Assembly: GCA_964411275.1 (NCBI GenBank)
Contig: CAYPKG010000069.1
Location: forward strand, 1-6,897
From: CAYPKG01 sp964411275
Lineage (GTDB): Bacteria > Bacillota > Clostridia > Christensenellales > CAG-138
Direction of reading: 5' to 3'
DNA length: 6,897 nucleotides
Every line of letters begins with the position of its first letter. The stretch's first letter is position 1. The position numbers were made by a program, and so were the translations under genes. The notes under the pieces were generated by a model that saw nothing but the letters and a program-made list of their open reading frames with translations, made no database searches and was not told the origin of the DNA. Shown one piece after another: positions 1 through 5,381 of the stretch.

Positions 1-73
1 AAAAAATTGCGTTTCTTTTTCTCTTGCACTATATAGTTTTCAAGGTGCTTGTGCCCTTTTTCAAGGACGCTTG
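1..73 (-). promoter_or_regulatory. Probable rRNA operon leader with two boxA-like motifs
   Basis: Read on the minus strand, this stretch carries two copies of CCTTGAAAA (57-66 and about 37-45). The second extends to ACCTTGAAAACT (35-46). This resembles the boxA antitermination element found ahead of 16S and 23S genes in Bacillota, where NusB/NusE-type factors bind the nascent RNA. A 10-bp palindrome ACTATATAGT (28-37) overlaps the second copy, and GCAC/GTGC (26-29, 45-48) can close a small stem around it. A good promoter lies just upstream (74-103). No 16S 3' end is visible upstream, so a 16S leader fits better than a 16S-23S spacer. The 16S gene itself is outside the window, so this is inference from motif and from the lysS-rRNA gene order known in Bacillus. 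Confidence 0.55.
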
Positions 74-103
74 TTTATATTAACAAAAACAATCCCCTGT
101 CAC
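74..103 (-). promoter_or_regulatory. Sigma-A promoter, probably driving an rRNA operon leftwards
   Basis: On the minus strand GTGACA (98-103, 5 of 6 to the -35 consensus) is followed after 18 bp by TATAAA (74-79, 5 of 6 to the -10). Transcription would start near 67, just before the first boxA-like motif. An overlapping reading, TTGTGA with 17 bp to TAATAT, is weaker. The flanking DNA is AT-rich, as is common upstream of strong rRNA promoters. Confidence 0.5.
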
Positions 104-354
104 AACACGCTTTGCTCTTCATTTTTAATCAAATTTGCTCATAATTCATTGAATTCAGGCAAAAATTCTAATTATATAAGTATTTTGTTTTGTTTCTTTG
201 TTTTTTGCCGAATCTCTGTATGCTATAGTACTACAATAAACCTTTCGTAAATAACCCGGAACGATTGCATAATGCATGCTTCATAAGTACGATCATTCCC
301 GAACTTTGTATCTAATCCTGCAAATAATATTCGATCGTTCCGGGAAATTATTTT
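104..354. other. AT-rich intergenic region without a supported gene
   Basis: The stretch lies between the sortase terminator and the putative rRNA promoter. It is clearly more AT-rich than the genes around it. A 72-codon minus-strand ORF (223-441) crosses it but has no recognisable domain and runs through the sortase terminator. The one clear structure is the inverted repeat at 255-344, listed separately. A perfect TATAAT at 171-176 (minus) has no -35 partner at normal spacing. Confidence 0.6.
255..344. repeat. Perfect 11-bp inverted repeat with 68-nt interior
   Basis: CCCGGAACGAT (255-265) is matched exactly by its reverse complement ATCGTTCCGGG (334-344). A third, imperfect copy of the right arm, CGATCATTCCCG (290-301), lies inside in the same orientation as CGATCGTTCCGG (332-343). 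Smaller palindromes occur in the interior, such as TGCAT-A-ATGCA near 266-276. The arms could pair in DNA or RNA, or mark binding sites for a regulator. No flanking target duplication is visible, so a mobile-element origin is not supported from this sequence alone. Confidence 0.6.
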
Positions 355-357
355 GAC

Positions 358-385
358 AAAAAGGCGAACCCGTACAGGCTCGCCT
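358..385 (-). terminator. Intrinsic terminator of the sortase gene
   Basis: In minus-strand RNA, AGGCGAGCC pairs with GGUUCGCCU (377-385 and 362-370) around a 6-nt loop, with one G-U wobble, and four U residues follow. On the plus strand the wobble becomes an A-C mismatch and no U tract follows, so the signal points leftwards. It begins 30 nt after the sortase stop codon. Confidence 0.8.
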
Positions 386-415
386 CTCATAATCGTGAAA
401 TTGCTTCTTTTTTCG

Positions 416-1306
416 TCAACTGACGGAACGTAAGAAGACATACAACCGTGATTCGGCAGTTGAGTTATCGTAATTATCGCCGCAGGTCACCAGTGTAATA
501 AAGAAATCGGTGGTCTTGGGGTTGACGTCCAACTTCACCTCGGATTTCTCCTTCTGGGTATCGATCCACTTCTGGATGGCCTCGAAATCCGTTCCGCCGT
601 CTTTGCTCAGGTGGTCGGTGTTATACTTGCGGGTGCTGGAAGGTTCTTTATCCTTTGTTTCATACAGTGCAAACACTTCCCACTTGGTCTCATCGTAGAT
701 GCCGGGCAGTGAAATGGAAAACGTCCGATTGCTGGAGGATGTCAGGTTTGACTTGTTGTTCTGCACCTTGTGCAGCTCATGGAACATGGTACCCGAGGTA
801 CGGGAATTATGGCCTGAAATGATGAAATTTCGGGTTTGATTGTTCCAATAAGAATAGATGCTCGCAGGGGACGACTTTTCCCCATAGATATCATGGTAGT
901 TGTACTTAAAGTCATTTCCTTTATCAAACAGGATGGGATAATCGATGTTGGTGCCGGGCACCTTGATCCATCCAATGACATCCTTATTGATCTTCTTGGC
1001 TTCTTTATAATTTTTGGGCGCGCCCGGCTTGGGGGTTTCCTTGGAGAGCCCGGGGTCGGGGACGTCCACAGGCTCTATGGTGGGCAGAGTGTCCACATCA
1101 GGGCTAACGGATGCCTCTGGATCGGGGGATTCCGACGGAAGCTGCGGCGTGGCAGCGTCCGGGGAAGGCGTAGCTGCCAGCGCGGGGGTTGGTGTCGTAT
1201 CATTTTCAAAATTCATCCCGGTAGGCTCATCCTGCGGCTTGGAGCAGCCAACCGCGAAGGAGAGCACCATTGTCATAAGCAAGCATGCTGCAATGATTTT
1301 CTTCAT
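416..1306 (-). CDS. Class B sortase with predicted lipoprotein anchor
   Basis: This is a predicted surface transpeptidase of the sortase family, which cuts a sorting signal in a secreted protein and joins it to an amine such as that of cell-wall peptide. The 296-residue product starts MKK, has a hydrophobic stretch, and shows lipobox AVGC (Cys21). A Pro/Thr/Ser/Asp-rich linker follows (about 22-98). The sortase domain shows DVIGWIKVPGT, IDYPIL, catalytic His166 in SGHN, Cys275 in TLVTC and Arg287 in SRLYVF, the pattern of class B enzymes. Typical class B sortases use an N-terminal transmembrane helix, so a lipid anchor is notable; Ala at -3 is a relaxed lipobox. The start at 1306 is chosen because the signal peptide begins there and GGGAG lies 14 nt upstream; an upstream in-frame ATG (1333) has poorer support. 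No LPXTG-like substrate is encoded nearby. Confidence 0.88.
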   Translation of the reverse strand: MKKIIAACLLMTMVLSFAVGCSKPQDEPTGMNFENDTTPTPALAATPSPDAATPQLPSESPDPEASVSPDVDTLPTIEPVDVPDPGLSKETPKPGAPKNYKEAKKINKDVIGWIKVPGTNIDYPILFDKGNDFKYNYHDIYGEKSSPASIYSYWNNQTRNFIISGHNSRTSGTMFHELHKVQNNKSNLTSSSNRTFSISLPGIYDETKWEVFALYETKDKEPSSTRKYNTDHLSKDGGTDFEAIQKWIDTQKEKSEVKLDVNPKTTDFFITLVTCGDNYDNSTAESRLYVFLRSVS

Positions 1307-1336
1307 AACCGTTCTTTTCACTCCCTTTTTCATTCC

Positions 1337-1365
1337 TATTGTATCATATCGCAATCTAAATACGA
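1337..1365 (-). promoter_or_regulatory. Possible weak promoter for the sortase gene
   Basis: In the lysS-sortase gap the minus strand reads TATGATACAAT, holding two overlapping -10-like hexamers (TATGAT and TACAAT, each 5 of 6). TTCGTA stands 17 bp ahead of TACAAT but matches the -35 at only 3 of 6 positions. No terminator is visible after lysS, so readthrough from lysS is an equally good source of sortase mRNA. Confidence 0.3.
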
Positions 1366-1400
1366 ACTAAAGTAAATTATCTGTGAACACAGTTTCCGGC

Positions 1401-2930
1401 TTATTTCTGAGGCTTCATCGTGGGGAACAGCAGCACATCCCGGATGGAATAGCTGTCCGTCAGCAGCATCACAAGCCTGTCGATGCCCACGCCGATGCCG
1501 CCGGTGGGGGGCATTCCGTACTCCAGGCTCAAGCAGAAATCCTCGTCGATCATCATGGCCTCATCGTCACCCTTCTCCCGCTCCTCCAGCTGCTGCATAA
1601 AGCGGCCCCGCTGGTCGATGGGATCGTTTAGCTCGGAATAGGCGTTGGCGTATTCCCGGGCGCCGATGAACAGCTCAAACCGCTCCGTGACGAAGGGCTG
1701 GCCGGGCTTGCGCTTGGTGAGGGGGGAGACCTCCACCGGATAGTCGATGATGAACGTGGGCTGCCGAAGCTTCTCTTCAACAAATGCCTCGAATGCCTCG
1801 TTCAAAAGCTTCCCCCGGCTGATTGTCTTGTCGGCAAACTCCATATTGAGCTTCTCTTTGGCAATGACCCTGGCTTCCTCGTCCGTCTGGCAAGCGAAGA
1901 AATCCACGCCGGTATATTGCTTGACCGCCTCGTTCATTGTAATCCGGGCAAATGGCGGGGTCAGGTCGATTTCCTCCCCCTGATACACGATCTTCGTGTC
2001 TCCCAGCACCGTCTTCGCGCAATGGGCAATCAAATCCTCCACCAGGTCCATCATGCCATGATAGTCGGTATACGCCTGATACAGCTCCAGGGTGGTGAAC
2101 TCAGGGTTGTGCTTAATGTCCATTCCCTCGTTGCGGAATATTCGCCCGATTTCGTATACACGCTCCAGACCGCCCACGATGCACTGCTTCAAATAAAGCT
2201 CCGTGGCGATGCGCAGGTACATGTCGATGTCCAGCGAATTATGATGGGTAACAAAGGGCCGGGCATTGGCGCCGCCGGGGATGGTGTTAAGCACCGGCGT
2301 CTCCACTTCCAAAAAGCCCTGATCATCCAATCTGCGGCGGATCTCCGAAATGATCCGGCTGCGCTTGACGAATGTGGCGCGCACCTCCGGATTCACGATC
2401 ATATCCACATACCGCTGGCGGTAGCGAAGCTCCGGGTCTTTTAGGCCATGAAATTTCTCCGGAAGCGGGCGCAGGGATTTGCTAAGCAGGGTGATGGCCG
2501 TAGCGTGAACGGAGATTTCCCCAGTGCGGGTTTTGAACACGGTTCCCTCGACCCCTATAATATCGCCGATATCCCAGGCCTTGAACTGGGCGTACTTTTC
2601 CTCGCCCACGTCGTCCCGGCGGACATACACCTGTATGCCGCCTTCGCTATCCAGGATGTGGGCAAAGCTCGCCTTGCCCATGATCCGCTTGGACATCATG
2701 CGCCCGGCGATGCTGACGGCCTTTCCCTCCAGCGCCTCGTAGTTTTCCAGTATATCCATGCTGTGGTGGGACTGCTGATACCTGACGATGGTAAAGGGAT
2801 CCTGCCCCTGTTCCTGCAGCGCCCTGAGTTTATCCCGGCGCACCTGCAAAATCTCGGACATCTCCTGTTCGGTCAGTTCCTGTACCTCTTCAAGCTGCGC
2901 TTCCCGCATCCTAGTATCCTTTTGTTCCAT
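1401..2930 (-). CDS. lysS: Lysyl-tRNA synthetase, class II
   Basis: This cytoplasmic enzyme charges tRNA-Lys with lysine using ATP. The 509-residue product has the full class II LysRS layout: an N-terminal helix (RRDKLRALQEQGQDPF, about 31-46), an anticodon-binding OB fold (about 70-160) and the catalytic core. Motif 1 is around 181-213, motif 2 contains FRNEGMDIKHNPEF (265-278), and motif 3 is GIGVGIDR (478-485), followed by the terminal LLFPTMKP typical of LysRS. Length is normal and no key motif is lost. The start at 2930 has only a poor ribosome site. An in-frame ATG at 2909 (giving 502 residues) has AAAGGA 7 nt upstream and may be the true start. The gene lies 24 nt after greA and is probably co-transcribed with it. 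Confidence 0.97.
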   Translation of the reverse strand: MEQKDTRMREAQLEEVQELTEQEMSEILQVRRDKLRALQEQGQDPFTIVRYQQSHHSMDILENYEALEGKAVSIAGRMMSKRIMGKASFAHILDSEGGIQVYVRRDDVGEEKYAQFKAWDIGDIIGVEGTVFKTRTGEISVHATAITLLSKSLRPLPEKFHGLKDPELRYRQRYVDMIVNPEVRATFVKRSRIISEIRRRLDDQGFLEVETPVLNTIPGGANARPFVTHHNSLDIDMYLRIATELYLKQCIVGGLERVYEIGRIFRNEGMDIKHNPEFTTLELYQAYTDYHGMMDLVEDLIAHCAKTVLGDTKIVYQGEEIDLTPPFARITMNEAVKQYTGVDFFACQTDEEARVIAKEKLNMEFADKTISRGKLLNEAFEAFVEEKLRQPTFIIDYPVEVSPLTKRKPGQPFVTERFELFIGAREYANAYSELNDPIDQRGRFMQQLEEREKGDDEAMMIDEDFCLSLEYGMPPTGGIGVGIDRLVMLLTDSYSIRDVLLFPTMKPQK

Positions 2931-2954
2931 CCTGTACCCCGTATTTCTTCGTCT

Positions 2955-3431
2955 TTACTGTTTGCCGATTGAAACCACCCGCATGCGCACAACGCCGCCG
3001 GGGGTTTGCACGTCCACAAGCTCACCGGCGCGATGGCCGATTGCGGCCTTGCCCACAGGCGATTCATTGGAAATGCGGCCTTCCATGGGGTCCGCTTCCG
3101 CTGAACCTACGATCAGATATGTCATTTCCAAATCCGCGTCCTCGTTGCGCAGCGTCACCACCGTGCCCACATTGACTACGGACGTGTCGATGGCGTCCTC
3201 GTCTATCACCACCGCGTTTCGCAGCATATTCTCCAGCTGGATGATGTCGTATTCGTTTTTTGCCTGTTCGTTTTTCGCCGCGTCATACTCCGCGTTTTCG
3301 GACAGATCGCCAAAGGAGCGGGCGATCTTAATCTGTTCCGCAATCTCCATTCGGCGGGACGTTTTCAGGTATTCCAGCTGTTCTTCATATTTCGCCACGC
3401 CTTCTGGTGTGAGACGGACTCCCTCTGCCAT
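2955..3431 (-). CDS. greA: Transcription elongation factor GreA
   Basis: GreA binds the secondary channel of RNA polymerase and stimulates cleavage of backtracked RNA, which rescues stalled complexes. The 158-residue product has the usual length and two parts: an N-terminal antiparallel coiled coil (about 1-77) and an FKBP-like C-terminal domain (about 83-158). The coiled-coil tip carries the conserved acidic motif GDLSENAEYDAAK (41-53) that coordinates the catalytic Mg ion. The second domain has the family signature SNESPVGKAAIGHRAGE (121-137). The start is well supported by GGGAGG 9 nt upstream. It is expected to be transcribed from the consensus promoter at 3544-3572 and to run on into lysS. 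Confidence 0.96.
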   Translation of the reverse strand: MAEGVRLTPEGVAKYEEQLEYLKTSRRMEIAEQIKIARSFGDLSENAEYDAAKNEQAKNEYDIIQLENMLRNAVVIDEDAIDTSVVNVGTVVTLRNEDADLEMTYLIVGSAEADPMEGRISNESPVGKAAIGHRAGELVDVQTPGGVVRMRVVSIGKQ

Positions 3432-3450
3432 GCTTTTTTTCCTCCCGATT

Positions 3451-3603
3451 TTACTGTTTCAGCTTATCCTCCGTGGGATAAAAAAAGAAGCGTTTACCGC
3501 ATTTTTTCTTGAAACCAGCTTCTCGTGCAATTCTGCCTACCCAATTATAGAAGCGCAGGCCCTGATTGTCAAGGTTTTCGGGGCATTTCGCCACCCGTAT
3601 CAT
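3451..3603 (-). CDS. Possible small ORF of 50 residues between dusB and greA
   Basis: An ATG at 3603 inside the end of dusB (+1 frame) opens 50 codons that end in TAA 19 nt before greA. The product would begin MIRVAKCPENLDNQ, then a segment rich in aromatic and basic residues, and end YPTEDKLKQ. It holds two cysteines (C7, C35) and no membrane segment. I do not recognise it. In favour: the composition looks protein-like, and it fills the gap between two cluster genes with small overlap and spacing. Against: no clear Shine-Dalgarno, a perfect promoter (3544-3572) and a terminator-like hairpin (3480-3523) lie inside it, and a stop-free run of this length can occur by chance. If real, it may depend on translation coupled to dusB. 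Confidence 0.33.
   Translation of the reverse strand: MIRVAKCPENLDNQGLRFYNWVGRIAREAGFKKKCGKRFFFYPTEDKLKQ
3480..3523 (-). terminator. Possible terminator or attenuator in the greA leader
   Basis: On the minus strand AGAAGC, a 2-nt bulge and GTTT (3512-3523) can pair with AAACGCTTCT (3486-3495) around a 16-nt loop, and six further T residues follow directly (3480-3485). The stem is AU-rich and bulged, so it would be a weak terminator. It would act after dusB, or on transcripts from the promoter at 3544-3572 before greA. It overlaps the possible small ORF, and both readings cannot be judged from one sequence. Confidence 0.35.
3544..3572 (-). promoter_or_regulatory. Perfect consensus sigma-A promoter for greA-lysS
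   Basis: TTGACA (3567-3572) and TATAAT (3544-3549) match both hexamers exactly with the optimal 17-bp spacer, reading leftwards. The -35 hexamer contains the TGA stop codon of dusB (3569-3571). Transcription should start near 3537, giving greA a leader of about 105 nt. Confidence 0.85.
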
Positions 3604-4582
3604 GAATTTGACCGGCGGACGAATGCACGAATGCCAGCAGCACTTCCTCCATTTCGGACAGCCGGGTGCACGCGTTCGCCTGGGCGCGCAACTTTGCGGC
3701 GCTGGGCACGCCTTTCATGTACCAGCCTAGATGCTTTCGCATCTCTATAACCCCGTGATCGCCCTTGTATTTTAGCTGCAGCCGCCCGTGGGCCGCTGCC
3801 ATGGCCGCACGCTCCTGCGCTGTGGGCGGCGTGAACGGCTCATGATGAAGCGCCGCCTTGATCTCCCGAAATATCCAGGGATTGCCCTGTGCGCCTCTGC
3901 CTACCATGATCCCGTCGCACCCGGTATGGGCTTTCATGGCAAGAGCGGATTCCCCATCGACTACGTCTCCATTGCCGATGACCGGAATAGCCAAAGCCGC
4001 CTTGACCTCTCCTATGATATCCCAATCCGCCTGTCCGCTATACCCCTGTTGCCGGGTGCGGCCATGAACCGTCACCGCACACGCCCCGGACGCCTGGGCC
4101 ATGCGGGCAAACGCCACGGCGTTTATGCTGTCATCGTCCCAGCCCTTGCGAAACTTGACCGTAACGGGTAAGGGAGCCACGGCCTTAACCACCGCCTCAA
4201 TGATCCGCCCTGCCAGGACGGGGTCGCGCATCAGCGCGCTGCCCTCGCCATTGCCAGTGATCTTAGGAGCGGGGCAACCCATGTTGATGTCGATGAGAGA
4301 AAACCGTTCTCCGCCATACTCTTTTACCCGCCGGGCCATGTCCGCCATGATATTCGGGTCCGAGCCGAATAGCTGCACGCCGCAGGGCCTCTCCGCCTCC
4401 CCTGTCTGCAACAGCGTCCAGGTTTCCCCGCCGCCGTAGAGAAGGCCCTTTGCGCTTATCATTTCCGTGTACGTCAAATCGCACCCCTGGGCCTTACACA
4501 GCAGGCGAAAGGGGAGATCCGACACGCCGGCCATCGGCGCGAGGGCTATTGGAAATGAAAGCGAAAGAGACCCCAGCCGCAT
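3569..4582 (-). CDS. dusB: tRNA-dihydrouridine synthase, DusB type
   Basis: This is an FMN-dependent enzyme that reduces uridines in the D-loop of tRNA to dihydrouridine with NADPH. The 337-residue product starts with a TIM-barrel strand and the family signature APMAGVSDLPFR (15-26). NMGCPAPKI (100-108) carries the catalytic Cys103. HGRTRQQGYSG (173-183), IPVIGNGDV (199-207) and GIMVGRGAQGNPWIF (224-238) match the FMN phosphate and substrate contacts of Dus proteins. A C-terminal helical domain (about 250-325) binds tRNA in the family. The start follows the stop of the upstream membrane-protein gene by 4 nt without a strong ribosome site, so translational coupling is likely. Its stop codon lies in the -35 box of the next promoter. 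Confidence 0.95.
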   Translation of the reverse strand: MRLGSLSLSFPIALAPMAGVSDLPFRLLCKAQGCDLTYTEMISAKGLLYGGGETWTLLQTGEAERPCGVQLFGSDPNIMADMARRVKEYGGERFSLIDINMGCPAPKITGNGEGSALMRDPVLAGRIIEAVVKAVAPLPVTVKFRKGWDDDSINAVAFARMAQASGACAVTVHGRTRQQGYSGQADWDIIGEVKAALAIPVIGNGDVVDGESALAMKAHTGCDGIMVGRGAQGNPWIFREIKAALHHEPFTPPTAQERAAMAAAHGRLQLKYKGDHGVIEMRKHLGWYMKGVPSAAKLRAQANACTRLSEMEEVLLAFVHSSAGQIHDTGGEMPRKP

Positions 4583-4586
4583 CGCA

Positions 4587-5219
4587 TTACACGACCGGTG
4601 TGGCCGTGGGTTTGGGCGTCGGCGTCACCGCAGGCAGCGGCGTTAGGCTTGGATCATAGGTGGGCAGCGGCGCCTGAGACGGCGCGATTTCCTTTAATTG
4701 CATCTGGTAGATATACCAGCGTCCCTCATACTTGATGAAGCGCACGATATAACGCGCCGGCTTCCACTCCGGCAGCGGATATTCCGCGTCCGCCTCGCCA
4801 TCCTGGGGTTTCGCCTCATCCCGGATGGATCCGTTGATGCTGACGCGCTCTACGATCGTGACAGACGCCGTCTTGGACCAGGGCCACACGGAAATCCCTT
4901 CCAGGGAGATCTCATAGTCGTACGAGGAGATATTGTAATCGGCGTACCGGTCTTTTTTCAGCTCCTGATCCTGATCGAGGAATGTCTGGGTGAAATACTC
5001 ACCCATCTCCACCTTGTTTCCATCCTGGAGAATGCACTCCGCCCGCAGTTTCAGCCCTTCCGTGGCGAGGATGTAGAGATTGGATGCATGCATGGCCATC
5101 TGAAACACACCATAGCACAAGCCCACAACCGCAACCAGTATAAGCACTGTGCGCATAAAGTACCAGATGCCCCGTTTTGCCATCCGGGTTCCGGTCATAG
5201 GTTCCTTGCCGTGGGGCAT
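4587..5219 (-). CDS. Single-pass membrane protein of unknown function with Pro/Thr-rich tail
   Basis: I do not recognise this 210-residue protein. A basic N-terminus (TRMAKR) is followed by one hydrophobic helix (about 19-43: WYFMRTVLILVAVVGLCYG). Next comes a soluble domain, probably extracellular (about 47-178), which ends YEGRWYIYQMQLKEI, a strand pattern seen in NTF2-like or lipoprotein-type domains, though this is only a resemblance. The last 30 residues are Pro/Thr-rich (LTPLPAVTPTPKPTATPVV) and carry no sortase sorting signal. The start at 5219 is chosen because AAGGCGGTG (one mismatch to the anti-Shine-Dalgarno complement) ends 9 nt upstream and the only good promoter (5257-5285) lies inside the longer ORF, ruling out earlier ATGs. 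An ATG at 5198 is the alternative. It ends 4 nt before dusB, so the two are probably co-transcribed. Confidence 0.78.
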   Translation of the reverse strand: MPHGKEPMTGTRMAKRGIWYFMRTVLILVAVVGLCYGVFQMAMHASNLYILATEGLKLRAECILQDGNKVEMGEYFTQTFLDQDQELKKDRYADYNISSYDYEISLEGISVWPWSKTASVTIVERVSINGSIRDEAKPQDGEADAEYPLPEWKPARYIVRFIKYEGRWYIYQMQLKEIAPSQAPLPTYDPSLTPLPAVTPTPKPTATPVV

Positions 5220-5256
5220 GCTGACTGACACCGCCTTATTCGTGTAATTTCGTCCT

Positions 5257-5285
5257 ATCATACCATAGTTGGGGGCAATATGCAA
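5257..5285 (-). promoter_or_regulatory. Extended -10 promoter for the membrane-protein-dusB operon
   Basis: On the minus strand TGGTATGAT provides an extended -10 (TG, one base, then TATGAT at 5257-5262). TTGCAT (5280-5285) stands exactly 17 bp upstream but matches the -35 at only 3 of 6 positions. A start near 5250 leaves a leader of about 30 nt before the chosen ATG. Confidence 0.55.
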
Positions 5286-5351
5286 AGGCAGACCGTCGGC
5301 ATATCCAGCGAAACCAGATGTATCGCCGCACACAGGAAGGACTGCCCTGTA

Positions 5352-5367
5352 GCCCCAAGAAAGGGGC
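5352..5367 (-). terminator. GC-rich hairpin after the HAAS-type gene, no U tract
   Basis: GCCCC and GGGGC (5352-5356, 5363-5367) form a 5-bp stem with a 6-nt loop, extendable by TA pairs across one bulged base. It starts 14 nt after the stop codon of the upstream gene, where a terminator would be expected. Neither strand has a U tract after it, so efficient intrinsic termination is doubtful; it could stabilise the mRNA 3' end. Confidence 0.3.
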
Positions 5368-5381
5368 CTATAAATGCCGTT

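Noticed and set aside
1..103. The left edge as a 16S-23S spacer.
   Set aside because: No 16S 3' end with its anti-Shine-Dalgarno sequence is present upstream on the minus strand. A promoter is there in its place.
223..441. A 72-codon minus-strand ORF across the left intergenic region.
   Set aside because: It runs through the sortase terminator and overlaps the sortase end, has no recognisable domain or clear ribosome site, and covers the inverted repeat. It looks like a chance ORF.
836..1375. Plus-strand ORFs of 179 and 118 codons opposite the sortase.
   Set aside because: They arise from the biased codons of the Pro/Thr linker. The minus-strand frame has all sortase catalytic motifs.
2788..3750. 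A 320-codon plus-strand ORF.
   Set aside because: It is antisense to lysS, greA and dusB, all of which have complete family motifs. Its Ser-rich translation is what an opposite-strand shadow gives.
3569..4582. Poor ribosome site of dusB as a sign of a wrong start or decayed gene.
   Set aside because: The N-terminus aligns well with the family (barrel strand before APMAGV), and the 4-nt distance to the preceding stop explains translation by coupling.
5220..5333. A 38-residue N-terminal extension of the unknown membrane protein.
   Set aside because: The only good promoter for the gene lies within it, so those codons would come before the transcript start. The better ribosome site serves the ATG at 5219.
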